Of a DNA stretch of 64,000 nucleotides, positions 26,746-35,590 are shown one piece after another. A model generated the notes under the pieces. That model was not told the origin of the DNA. It did no database searches and saw only the letters and a list, made by a program, of their open reading frames with translations. The stretch is from the NCBI RefSeq assembly GCF_040833985.1, contig NZ_CP162139.1:62001-126000 (forward strand), given 5' to 3'. A program made the translations under genes and the position numbers. Positions within the stretch are counted from its first letter, which is position 1. Each line of letters begins with the position of its first letter. The DNA is from Leptospira sp. WS4.C2 (GTDB lineage: Bacteria; Spirochaetota; Leptospiria; Leptospirales; Leptospiraceae).

Positions 26746-27937
26746 GATTCTTATTTCTAAATACAGCTACTGTTTCTACATGATCAGTTCTTGGGAACAT
26801 ATCGACCGGTTGGACTGAATTTAAAAAATATTGTCTGGCGAGTAAATTTGTATCTTCGCGTAAACTCATGGGATCACAAGATACATAGACAATTTTTTTA
26901 AATCCCATTCCTAAAATGGTTTCTGCCACTTCGGCACCGAGGCCAACCCTTGGGGGATCGAGAACCAATGTGTCGTAGTTTTTTCCATAGAGAGATGGTA
27001 ATACTTCGGCCACTCTACCTTTGCGAAATCGTACATTGTGTACGTGATTGTATTTGATTGATTCGAGGGCAGTTCTATGAGAAGCAGGATTTTCTTCGAT
27101 TCCCATCACTTCCTTACAGTTTGCAGAAATCCAGAAGGAAATGGTTCCAATTCCAGAATAGGCATCGATCACTCGACTTTCCGGTTCGATTTCATCTAAT
27201 ACTAAATTGTACAAACTCGGAGTTTGTATGGGGTTTACTTGTAAAAAAGTTGAAAGGCCCACACGGAATTTATGTTTTCCAAAATGTTCGTGGATATAAG
27301 GTCTACCCCATAACAGATGTTCTTCGCGACCGAGAGCCATGGTAGTATGTCGTGTATTGATATTATGAATGATACCAACAATTTTACCTAGTTTTCCTGT
27401 TTTTCCAATTCGGTTCTGGATGGCTGTGTGGAGTCTTTTGGAAGCATCTTTGGGATGAGGTAGGTCTTCTTTGGCAGTGACAATCCCCAGAATGATTTCC
27501 CCTGTAGAAAAAGATTTCCTTGCCACAAGGTATTTCATCATCCCCCGTTTGGATTTTTCATTATAAGGAAGGAGTCCTTCTCGCCTAGCCCATTGTTTGA
27601 CGGCCAGAGCAATTTCTGTAAGACCCGGATCTTGGATATCGCATTCGGTTTGGTCTAGGACAAATGTGGATTCTTTATTGAATAGACCTAAAGTAAGAAG
27701 GGTTTTGTTTCCTATGATTCTTCTTCCAAAAGGAAGTTGGATTTTGTGACGATAAAATTCAGGAGAGGGACTGGGGACTATGGTGCGAAATTCTAAATGG
27801 CGAAAGGTTTTAAATAGTTCTTTGATGTTTTGTTCTTTTTTTCGAAGTTCTTTGGTGTAATCAATATCTAAATAGTTACATCCGCCGCAAGTTCCGAAGT
27901 GTGTACAGATTTTTCCACCGGGTTTGGTTGTTGTCAT
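26738..27937 (-). CDS. TrmA/RlmD-family 5-methyluridine RNA methyltransferase
   Basis: A 399-residue SAM-dependent enzyme that methylates a uridine of RNA, most likely 23S rRNA. The N-terminal C11-x5-C17-x2-C20 in CTHFGTCGGCNYLD, with the later Cys in DQTECDIQDPG, matches the iron-sulfur site of RlmD-type enzymes. VIDAYSGIGTISFWIS is the SAM motif, LVLDPPRVGLG the NPPR-like motif, and KIVYVSCDPMSLREDT the catalytic Cys. The TRAM domain is absent, so the exact target (U747 or U1939 type) is open. It overlaps pyrD by 4 bases (ATGA). Confidence 0.9.
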   Translation of the reverse strand: MTTTKPGGKICTHFGTCGGCNYLDIDYTKELRKKEQNIKELFKTFRHLEFRTIVPSPSPEFYRHKIQLPFGRRIIGNKTLLTLGLFNKESTFVLDQTECDIQDPGLTEIALAVKQWARREGLLPYNEKSKRGMMKYLVARKSFSTGEIILGIVTAKEDLPHPKDASKRLHTAIQNRIGKTGKLGKIVGIIHNINTRHTTMALGREEHLLWGRPYIHEHFGKHKFRVGLSTFLQVNPIQTPSLYNLVLDEIEPESRVIDAYSGIGTISFWISANCKEVMGIEENPASHRTALESIKYNHVHNVRFRKGRVAEVLPSLYGKNYDTLVLDPPRVGLGAEVAETILGMGFKKIVYVSCDPMSLREDTNLLARQYFLNSVQPVDMFPRTDHVETVAVFRNKNLT

Positions 27938-29007
27938 AATGTGTTTCCGGTTCCTACAAGTTCGGATATATTTGATAGTTTCTTTTGTTTCAATGTTTTG
28001 TCGAGATAGGAACAGATTTGGTAAGGCAAGAATGGGCCTTCATAAATATAAGCTGTATAAATTTGAACTAGGTTGGCACCGGCTTCGATCATTCGCAGTG
28101 CTTTTTCTCCAGAGTCAATTCCGCCTACACCGATAATTGGGATTTTTCCTTTGAGAGTTTTGTAAGCGAGTGACACAAAGTGGAGAGATCTTTCGAAGAG
28201 AGGTCCACCAGAGAGTCCTCCTTCTGGCGGGTTTTTTTCACCGAGTACATCTTTGTTCAATGTAGTGTTTGTGAGAATGACACCATTGATTTTGTAATCC
28301 AAACAAACATTCAGGTTTTCAATTAATTCTTCTTCAGACAGATCAGGAGCAAATTTTAAATACAAAGGAATGGGAAACTTTTTATCGAAAGCAGATTGGA
28401 TCCCTTCGATCAGTTCCATCAGACTTTTTTTGGTTTGAAGAGAACGAAGACCTGGAGTGTTCGGAGAGCTGATATTAATCACAGCATAGTCTCCATAAGG
28501 AACTAATTTCTTTAACGTGTATACATAGTCACTGACTGCATTTTCTAATTCAGTGACTTTGGATTTTCCTGCGTTGATCCCACGAACTCCAGACTTTTGT
28601 TGGTTCTTTAGATTAGATTCAGCAATATCAGCACCGGGGTTGTTAAAACCCATTCGGTTGATGAGTGCCTTATGTGTTGGATAACGAAAGAGACGAGGTT
28701 TGTCATTGCCTGGTTGTTCTTTGGCAGTGATCGTTCCTACTTCGATAAATCCAAATCCCATATGGATCATTGTGGGAAAGAGTTCCGTTGTTTTATCAAA
28801 ACCTGCGGCAAGTCCTAAAGGATTGGGAAACTGAATTCCTTGAATTGTTTGTTTTAAACTATCCGATTTGTATTCAAAAAGAGAGGAAAGAGTTTTATGG
28901 AAAAATGGAATCTTTTGTGAAAGCGAAAGGAAACCTGACACAAGATGGTGTGCCGATTCTGGATCTAAGTGAAACAGGATTGGTTTGATGAGGTGATTGT
29001 AGAACAA
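27934..29007 (-). CDS. pyrD: Dihydroorotate dehydrogenase (quinone-type, class 2)
   Basis: Oxidises dihydroorotate to orotate in pyrimidine synthesis and passes electrons to quinone through FMN. The 357 residues and the N-terminal amphipathic extension before PNPLGLAAGFDKTTEL mark the membrane-associated class. YAVINISSPNTPGLRSLQ holds the catalytic Ser loop, ILTNTTL and GGLSGGPLFERS and IIGVGGIDSG are FMN-binding. It overlaps the RNA methyltransferase gene by 4 bases and diverges from the kinase gene at 29108. Confidence 0.96.
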   Translation of the reverse strand: MFYNHLIKPILFHLDPESAHHLVSGFLSLSQKIPFFHKTLSSLFEYKSDSLKQTIQGIQFPNPLGLAAGFDKTTELFPTMIHMGFGFIEVGTITAKEQPGNDKPRLFRYPTHKALINRMGFNNPGADIAESNLKNQQKSGVRGINAGKSKVTELENAVSDYVYTLKKLVPYGDYAVINISSPNTPGLRSLQTKKSLMELIEGIQSAFDKKFPIPLYLKFAPDLSEEELIENLNVCLDYKINGVILTNTTLNKDVLGEKNPPEGGLSGGPLFERSLHFVSLAYKTLKGKIPIIGVGGIDSGEKALRMIEAGANLVQIYTAYIYEGPFLPYQICSYLDKTLKQKKLSNISELVGTGNTL

Positions 29008-29107
29008 GAGAAGAATCCTTACGTTGATTCTTTTTTCGCACTCTTTTCTTACAATTTCTTTCCGAAAATAACGATCTTTCAGAGATTTATCATCAGGACT
29101 TTACAGA

Positions 29108-30724
29108 ATGGCACCTAATTCTTCATTTTCCCGGATTTGGCAGAATCCTTCCGACTTTCCTGCGGAAGCTGTATTAAGGGAACTGGAAAACCTACTTAGG
29201 TCCAATCCCGATTTTTGGCTTAAAATCAATCGCGATGGAATCATCGTTGATTATAAAACTTCCCGGTTTGTCAATATTGGGGACAAACCAGAAACCCTTC
29301 TAGGCAAACATATTGATGTAGGTCTACCTTTTTACCTTCGTGATATAACAAGCGAAGCACTTGCCTACTTATCTGAGAAAAAAAGCCAAGTTTTTTGGAA
29401 AGAGTATTCGTATGGTGTTGAACCAAACATTCGTCATGTGGAAGTACGTTTTGTGGTTCTCTATGAAGGATATATCATGTCCAATCATCGGGACATCACA
29501 GAAAGGAAACGTTTAGAAAATGCTTTCATAGAAAGCGAATCTAGATTCCTTTCTATGGCACAGAATGCCGCAGACTCCATTATCATTATCAACGATGAAG
29601 GTATCATACAATTTTTTAATAAAACTGCAGAGAAAACTTTTGGTTATGACCAAGATGAAGTCATTGGTAAAAATGTTACTATTATCATTCCGGATGGGTA
29701 TAAAGGGAAACATGATGTTTTTTTGAAAAGATATAAAGATACTGGTCTCCAACATATCATTGGTGTGGGAAGGGAGCTAGTCGCAGAACGAAAGTCAGGT
29801 GAAGTTTTTCCCTGTGAATTGTCTGTAGGAGAATTTAAGACCAAAACAGGTAAGATGTTTACTGGGATTTTGCGGGATATTAGTCTCAGGAAACAACAAG
29901 AAGAGGAACTCTATCAATACAGAAATCATTTAGAAGATTTGGTAGAAAGTCAAACTATGGACTTAAAGATGTCCAAAAATATTGCGGAAGAAGCTTCTTA
30001 TATGAAGTCTCTTTTTCTTGCGAATATCTCACACGAATTAAAAACACCAATCCATGCGATTTTGAGTTATGCGGAACTAGGCGAAGAAAAATCCGCCTCT
30101 GTCCCTCCTGAAAAAATTAAAGAATACTTTCAAATCATTGATTCGTCAGGAAAACGTTTGTTAGGTTTGTTGGAAAATTTGTTAGATATAGCCAAACTAG
30201 AGTCTGGTAAGATGCGATATTTATTTGAGAAAAATTGCCTGAAAGAAACCACAAAATTTGTGATTAATGAAATGCGCGCAATTTTGGAAAAAAGAGGCAT
30301 CACAGTTGTTCTATTAGATAGAGAAGAACGTTGGGAAGCAGAGTTCGACTATGAAAGAATCCAACAAGTGATACGAAATATTTTATCAAATGCATTAAAA
30401 TTCATTCCAAATGACACTAATATTGAAATTAGTATGGTCCGAAGAGAATTTATTCCGAGAAAAACTCAGTCATATGTCAGTGGTATCGGTATACAAATTC
30501 GTGACTTTGGGCCAGGGATTCCTCCAGAAGATTTGGATAAAATTTTTGAAAAATTCATCCAATCCAAACAAGTGAAAGCAGGGACCAAGGGAACAGGACT
30601 CGGTTTGTCCATTTCCAGAGAAATTGTCAATGACCACCATGGGTTGTTATATGCAGAGAACCATGAAAAAAAGGGAGCAATTTTTACTATGTTAATTCCT
30701 TGTTCTCGTGAAGGACTTCGATGA
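29108..30724 (+). CDS. PAS-domain sensor histidine kinase
   Basis: A 538-residue cytosolic kinase. Two PAS domains fill residues 30-260 (FWLKINRDGIIVDYK, then AQNAADSIIIINDEGIIQFF and the C-terminal PAC-like GILRDISLRKQQEEE). A short coiled region leads to LANISHELKTPIHAILSYAE, shown here to the phosphorylated His. ATPase boxes NALKFIPN, IRDFGPGIPPEDLDKIFEKF and GTKGTGLGLSISREIV follow. No membrane helices are seen. The next gene overlaps it by 4 bases and encodes a receiver with an RsbW-like ATPase domain, almost certainly its phosphorylation target. Confidence 0.94.
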   Translation: MAPNSSFSRIWQNPSDFPAEAVLRELENLLRSNPDFWLKINRDGIIVDYKTSRFVNIGDKPETLLGKHIDVGLPFYLRDITSEALAYLSEKKSQVFWKEYSYGVEPNIRHVEVRFVVLYEGYIMSNHRDITERKRLENAFIESESRFLSMAQNAADSIIIINDEGIIQFFNKTAEKTFGYDQDEVIGKNVTIIIPDGYKGKHDVFLKRYKDTGLQHIIGVGRELVAERKSGEVFPCELSVGEFKTKTGKMFTGILRDISLRKQQEEELYQYRNHLEDLVESQTMDLKMSKNIAEEASYMKSLFLANISHELKTPIHAILSYAELGEEKSASVPPEKIKEYFQIIDSSGKRLLGLLENLLDIAKLESGKMRYLFEKNCLKETTKFVINEMRAILEKRGITVVLLDREERWEAEFDYERIQQVIRNILSNALKFIPNDTNIEISMVRREFIPRKTQSYVSGIGIQIRDFGPGIPPEDLDKIFEKFIQSKQVKAGTKGTGLGLSISREIVNDHHGLLYAENHEKKGAIFTMLIPCSREGLR

Positions 30725-31650
30725 TTAACCTCTTAGCAGTGGACGATGAGATGATCAATTTGATGATCATTGATGAGTCTCTTTCTGACAAAGGATTTAC
30801 CGTAGTGAAAGCAAAAGACGGGGAAGAAGCATTTCAAATCCTCAGCTCTGGTGCTATGATGTTTCATGCAATTATATTGGATCGACTCATGCCAAAGATG
30901 GATGGCATTGAACTTTTAAAAAAAATTAAACGTTCTGAAAAGTACAAAGACATACCTGTTATTTTTCAAACAGCAATGAGTTCGGTCACAGATATGACAG
31001 AAGGATTAGATGCGGGTGCCTTCTATTATCTGACTAAACCATATTCTAGAACTTTGTTAGTTCGCATCGTTCAAACTGCTGTAGAACATTTCATTAAACT
31101 CCAACGTGCAAAAGAAGACCTTCATAAAGGTATGGGCGCGCTTAGGCATATGATTACGGGGGAGTTTCGTATTCGTTCCATTCGAGAGTCTCATGAGTTG
31201 GCACCACTACTTGCCAATGCTTGTCCTGATCCCGAACGTGTGTTAACTGGAATTATGGAAATTCTAAACAATGCGATAGAACATGGGAATTTGGGTATTT
31301 CGTATCAGGAAAAATCAGAACTCCATGATAATGACAAACTTATGGAAGAAATTTTTAGAAGGTTAGAAACTCCTGAGTTTAAAGATAAATTTGTAAAAAT
31401 TACTTTTGAAAAAAATGAACACTCTATTGAAATCCGAGTGAGTGACCAAGGTAAAGGTTTTGATTGGCAAAGATATTTGTCTGTAGAGGCTATGACAAAA
31501 AATGCCTTCAAAACACATGGTCGTGGGATTTTTATGGCTCGTAAGTTGTCCTTTGATGACTTGTCTTACACAGACGATGGTAGAACCGCAGTCATTCGCA
31601 TTGATTTATCAAACAAACAAGGAAATTTACTCACCGACTTTCAAGAATAG
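30721..31650 (+). CDS. Receiver domain fused to RsbW-like ATPase/kinase
   Basis: A 309-residue regulator. Residues 1-120 are a receiver (LLAVDDEMINLMII; phospho-Asp in AIILDRLMPKMDG; YYLTKPYSR). Residues 150-305 resemble a GHKL ATPase of the anti-sigma kinase type: IMEILNNAIEHGNLGISY (N box), IRVSDQGKGFDWQRYL (G1) and HGRGIFMARKLSFDDL (G2). So the output may be a serine kinase or anti-sigma factor under phosphorelay control by the kinase encoded just upstream. A STAS antagonist (7981-8373) in the window is a conceivable target but nothing links them directly. Confidence 0.87.
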   Translation: MINLLAVDDEMINLMIIDESLSDKGFTVVKAKDGEEAFQILSSGAMMFHAIILDRLMPKMDGIELLKKIKRSEKYKDIPVIFQTAMSSVTDMTEGLDAGAFYYLTKPYSRTLLVRIVQTAVEHFIKLQRAKEDLHKGMGALRHMITGEFRIRSIRESHELAPLLANACPDPERVLTGIMEILNNAIEHGNLGISYQEKSELHDNDKLMEEIFRRLETPEFKDKFVKITFEKNEHSIEIRVSDQGKGFDWQRYLSVEAMTKNAFKTHGRGIFMARKLSFDDLSYTDDGRTAVIRIDLSNKQGNLLTDFQE

Positions 31651-31657
31651 CAATCCT

Positions 31658-32299
31658 CTATAAATGAAAGATAGTGGGGTCTGTGAAGTTATGGATGATT
31701 TGGCTTACATGATTTCTTAGTTCTGATTCTGTATGAGATGTGGCTACACCAATGATGGAACATCCTGCGGATTTTCCTGATTGTAAACCGGCAAGAGAAT
31801 CTTCAAACACCACACAATCTTTCGGATCTAATCCTAATTCTTTTGCACAACGTTCATACACTTCGGGATGGGGTTTGCCTTGAGTCACCATCGGCCCATC
31901 TACAATCACATCAAAAAAATGTCTTAGAGATAAAGTATCTAAAGTGAAATTTACATTCATTGTGGGGGCAGAGGTTCCAAGAGCAATCTTTAGATGATGG
32001 TCTTTTAGAAATTGTAAATAATCCTTAAGACCTGTATGGGGTCTCATTTCGTTTTTATATAATGTTTGGTACCAACTCTCTTTTTCATCTCCATAGTCTT
32101 TGATTTCTTTCTCGGAGATATTTCCAAAAATCATTCGAAAAAGGTCAGCATTAGTTTTGCCATTGAAAGTATCTCTGTAGATTTCTGAATTTAATGGGAA
32201 ATGATACTTTTTAGAAAATTCCATCCATGCTTTGAAATGATATGAGTGATTATCGACAACAACTCCATCCATATCGAAGATAAATCCTTTATGTTTCAT
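31658..32299 (-). CDS. HAD-superfamily phosphatase / beta-phosphoglucomutase-like
   Basis: A 213-residue HAD hydrolase. The nucleophile motif is FIFDMDGVVVDNHSYHF with the two Asp. Motif II is ALGTSAPTMN, the Lys is in TQGKPHPEVYERCA, and the acidic motif is VFEDSLAGLQSGKSAG. The helical cap after motif I and the HSYH sequence fit the beta-phosphoglucomutase / sugar-phosphatase subgroup; the substrate cannot be chosen. It is the last gene of a minus-strand operon and overlaps the pseudouridine synthase gene by 11 bases. Confidence 0.87.
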   Translation of the reverse strand: MKHKGFIFDMDGVVVDNHSYHFKAWMEFSKKYHFPLNSEIYRDTFNGKTNADLFRMIFGNISEKEIKDYGDEKESWYQTLYKNEMRPHTGLKDYLQFLKDHHLKIALGTSAPTMNVNFTLDTLSLRHFFDVIVDGPMVTQGKPHPEVYERCAKELGLDPKDCVVFEDSLAGLQSGKSAGCSIIGVATSHTESELRNHVSQIIHNFTDPTIFHL

Positions 32300-33002
32300 T
32301 TAAGTTCCTTTCATAACCACCAACAAGCCCTGTAATAAAACTTGGGATTTTTGTTTCAAAAGTAAGTAATTCTTTATTAAACGGATGAGTCAATTGGATG
32401 GAAAAAGAATGTAATGCCATACGAGGATAAGATCTCGTATCGTTTCCATATTTTGTATCACCTACAATGGGATGTTTTTTGTCAGACAAGTGGACACGAA
32501 TTTGATTTTTGCGGCCGGTTAAGAGTTCAATTTCTAATAAAGAATATAAGTTTGTTTCTTTTAATACTTTGAATTTGGTTTTTGAGAGTTTTCCTAACTC
32601 GGGTTCGTCGGTGGAATAAACACGGTGAGCTTTGGATTCTACCAGATAGGATTGAATTAGGCCGGTCTTTTCTTTCCAAACTCCATGACTGACTGCCAAA
32701 TAGATTTTTTTTGTTTTCTCCCAGGCTTCTTGGAGAGTTTGTTTGGCTGTTTCTGTTTTTGCAAAAACCAAAATTCCAGAAGTCTCTCTGTCTAACCTGT
32801 GGACGATAAAGATTCTATTTTTGGATCTTTCGCTTCCCTTTTTTACATAATCCATTAGTGCTGCGTAAGCAGTTTTTGATTTTTCTGATTCGGTGGCGAT
32901 TGTGAGTAGTCCAGCGGGTTTGTCTACGATAAGGATATCTCTGTCTTCATGTAAAATAGTAAGGCCTTTCGGTAAAAAACGGGTATTGGTCTTTTGTTTC
33001 AT
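32289..33002 (-). CDS. RluA-family pseudouridine synthase
   Basis: A 237-residue enzyme that isomerises uridine in rRNA or tRNA. VHRLDRETSGILVFAKTE carries the catalytic Asp in HRLDRETSG. ILIVDKPAGLLTI and LLTGRKNQIRVHL are family signatures. There is no N-terminal S4 domain, unlike RluC and RluD; the length is close to RluA or TruC. The RNA target is not predictable. The start overlaps the end of the ankyrin gene by 4 bases (ATGA). Confidence 0.92.
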   Translation of the reverse strand: MKQKTNTRFLPKGLTILHEDRDILIVDKPAGLLTIATESEKSKTAYAALMDYVKKGSERSKNRIFIVHRLDRETSGILVFAKTETAKQTLQEAWEKTKKIYLAVSHGVWKEKTGLIQSYLVESKAHRVYSTDEPELGKLSKTKFKVLKETNLYSLLEIELLTGRKNQIRVHLSDKKHPIVGDTKYGNDTRSYPRMALHSFSIQLTHPFNKELLTFETKIPSFITGLVGGYERNLNET

Positions 33003-34180
33003 TCGTGTTTTAGTAGTCCCAGAACCTTGGGATTGTTTTGTCTTTCTGCAAATTCAATTGCCGATTTTCCCCATTGGTCCTTTGTTTGCGGATCGGCCCC
33101 TGCTTCCAACAAAAGTTTGATGAGTTCAAATTTTTCGTTCAGTATCGCACTATGCAACATAGTTGATCCATATTTGTCTAATCCATTGATATTCTTTTCA
33201 ATCGTGAGAAGGATTTTTGTCGCTCGCCAATTTTCGTTGATGATGGCTTGGCCGAGGGCTGTTACACCTTTTTGATTTCGTATACTTGGATCTACATTTT
33301 GTTTGGTGAGCAGTTCTAGAATTTCAAAGGAATGACCAATAACACTCAAATGTAGAGCCGTACCCCCTTCTTTGTTTTGGTGGTTTGGATTGGCCCCTGC
33401 TTGTAAAAGAATTTGAAATAGTTTTGGTTTGTCTGTTGTATCATTTCCCATATTGATCATAGCAAGAAGTACAGTGTTTCCATCGGAGTCTTCTAATTCA
33501 ATATTTGCTCCTCGTTTGATGAATTCTTCAACGAGTGCAAAGTGGCGAACAAAGACGGCAACCATCAAAGGTGTTTTTCCAAATTTTGACTGCGCATTGA
33601 TATTGGCTCCAACATTCATTAAATTTTCAGAATGGTGGATGTATTTAAAGTCGATAGAAGCAGTGGATAAAAGAGGTGTTTCGTTAAAAGAATCTGTGGT
33701 TTCTAAATTGGCTCCTTTCGAAATAAATAAGTTGAATATTGTTGGATCAAACTTTCTCGTTTTGATCATATAATAATGAAAGTGCGATCGTTTGTAATCG
33801 GATTCTCCTAATTGGTAATTTGGGTCCACTCCTGCTTCTAAAAGAATTTTAATAATTTCTGTTTTATCAAATCCAATGGCTGTCGAAAGGGGAGTGTTCC
33901 CACGAATCATGGCTTCGTTAGCATTGGCTCCTTTCGATAACAAAAATTTGGTAAGATCGACATTCCCTAACTCTGCTGCATAATGAAGTAAAGTATATCC
34001 ATCTACAGAACGTTTTGCATTAACATCATAACCTTTGTTAACATTTTCTTTGATCGTTTTAGGATCTCTCATTTGTGATAAATCCAATTCTGTTCCTAAT
34101 AGAGGAAACGTTAGAAAGGAAACGAGAGTGGTGTAATATAAAAAACGAATAAAGTATTTAGAATTTGAATCTTTTACCAT
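32999..34180 (-). CDS. Exported ankyrin-repeat protein
   Basis: A 393-residue protein. The first 30 residues contain one hydrophobic segment (FLYYTTLVSFLTFPLLG), a likely signal peptide or anchor. Residues 60-390 form about nine ankyrin repeats, the clearest being GYTLLHYAAELGNVDLTKFL, GGTALHLSVIGHSFEILELL and GSTMLHSAILNEKFELIKLL. Ankyrin folds bind proteins and have no catalytic activity, so this is probably a periplasmic scaffold or inhibitor. It overlaps the beta-propeller gene by 7 bases and the RluA gene by 4. Confidence 0.88.
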   Translation of the reverse strand: MVKDSNSKYFIRFLYYTTLVSFLTFPLLGTELDLSQMRDPKTIKENVNKGYDVNAKRSVDGYTLLHYAAELGNVDLTKFLLSKGANANEAMIRGNTPLSTAIGFDKTEIIKILLEAGVDPNYQLGESDYKRSHFHYYMIKTRKFDPTIFNLFISKGANLETTDSFNETPLLSTASIDFKYIHHSENLMNVGANINAQSKFGKTPLMVAVFVRHFALVEEFIKRGANIELEDSDGNTVLLAMINMGNDTTDKPKLFQILLQAGANPNHQNKEGGTALHLSVIGHSFEILELLTKQNVDPSIRNQKGVTALGQAIINENWRATKILLTIEKNINGLDKYGSTMLHSAILNEKFELIKLLLEAGADPQTKDQWGKSAIEFAERQNNPKVLGLLKHE

Positions 34181-35502
34181 GGAGTTTCCGCTCCTTGGGG
34201 ACGAAGGATAAGAAGTTCGCGTGTCGAAGAAAGAGCCAAAACTTCTCTTAGTTTTGGGTTTACAGAAAAAATATGAGGATGAATGTAATTGTCGTCTTCA
34301 TTGGATGCAAAAAGTAAAATTCCTTTTTTTGTATCGACGATGTTGAATTTTCCTGAAGAAAATAATCCACCGATAACAAGTATGTCGTTCGATGGTGCGA
34401 TGAGCTCCCCCGCATCAAAAAAAGTAGATCGGAACATTTCTTTTTTTGTTTCTAAATTGTATCCATAAACCTGGATATAACCACCTTCGATTCCTGCTGA
34501 ACAGTATAACATCTTGCCATCAGGAGAGATTGTTACGGAACGAATGGTTTGCCTATCTTTGATTTCTAAATCAGGTGAAGTACTCCGTGGAATATAAAGA
34601 ATGGAACCTGCCTTCTTTTCTTCCACGAGCGGAATGTTACTATTTTGAACCATAATCGATTCGTTGATTTCATGAATTCTGCCATGGGCATTGCCGTATA
34701 TAATTGTATTACGTTTATTGACATACTGGTATGGGAATTGATGGTGCGCAGTTTCGAATCCAGCCGGTTGGGTCCAATCCGCAGAATCTGGATCGGCTGT
34801 TAATTGAAATTCGTTTATTTTCTTTCCTGAGGTCGAATCATATATCACTAATCTTCGATCATAAAAGTTAGGACCGTCCATATTGTGTTTATAGGAAACA
34901 AGAATTCGTTTTCCGCCATCAATATACTTTGCATTGTCGATTGTCATAATCCAGTTCGGAGAAAGTCCTGCTTCCTCTCTGTTTTTTTTGCTTTCATCTC
35001 CTGGATAACGATAATCTATATCAGCAGTAACCGAATAAAAAAGTGAAAACTCTGAAGAAAATTTCTTCGTTATACTTCCGTTATTTGAAGATCGGATGAC
35101 TAAAAAACGTTCTGATGACTGCAAATCATTATCAGTTTGACCAAAACTTAAGAAAGAAATCCCGTCAGGGGATACATCATAAATTTTGATGCCATCCCAC
35201 TCTCTTTGGTACTTCATTTTTGTTTCTACCTTCCAAATCAAACTGCCATCCAATAAACTGATACGATAGATAGAAAAATCTGTTGTTCCAATGATGGCTG
35301 ACTTCCCATCACTGTGATGCAGAATGCTAAAAATATTTTGCCCATCAATTTCAGGAGTGATCCTTTGTTGGATTTGCCATGCTAGGTTTGGATCGGCAAG
35401 GTTGTCTCCTTCTCGATCGATTGTGGGAAATTGGGTATGCAGTGTTGGATTGGACCAAAGAGCGGTAGAAAGAATTCCTATGACGAAAAGGGCCTTGCGC
35501 AT
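34174..35502 (-). CDS. Exported beta-propeller protein of unknown function
   Basis: A 442-residue protein with a signal peptide (MRKALFVIGILSTALWSNP). The rest is rich in WD40/PQQ-like blade motifs, for example YRISLLDGSLIWKVETK, SVTISPDGKMLYCSAG and GKFNIVDTKKGILLFASNED. I do not recognise a specific family, and no catalytic residues stand out. It heads an operon (propeller, ankyrin, RluA, HAD) and pairs an export signal with a protein-binding partner gene, so a role in envelope interactions is possible. The start diverges from the EAL gene across 88 bases. Confidence 0.75.
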   Translation of the reverse strand: MRKALFVIGILSTALWSNPTLHTQFPTIDREGDNLADPNLAWQIQQRITPEIDGQNIFSILHHSDGKSAIIGTTDFSIYRISLLDGSLIWKVETKMKYQREWDGIKIYDVSPDGISFLSFGQTDNDLQSSERFLVIRSSNNGSITKKFSSEFSLFYSVTADIDYRYPGDESKKNREEAGLSPNWIMTIDNAKYIDGGKRILVSYKHNMDGPNFYDRRLVIYDSTSGKKINEFQLTADPDSADWTQPAGFETAHHQFPYQYVNKRNTIIYGNAHGRIHEINESIMVQNSNIPLVEEKKAGSILYIPRSTSPDLEIKDRQTIRSVTISPDGKMLYCSAGIEGGYIQVYGYNLETKKEMFRSTFFDAGELIAPSNDILVIGGLFSSGKFNIVDTKKGILLFASNEDDNYIHPHIFSVNPKLREVLALSSTRELLILRPQGAETPW

Positions 35503-35590
35503 CCTAGGAGTCTAAGAAAAAGCGGAAATAGGGTCAAGAATTGTCCATTTGATTCCCAAACTAAGTACATAATTTAGTTCTGAGGGGAAA

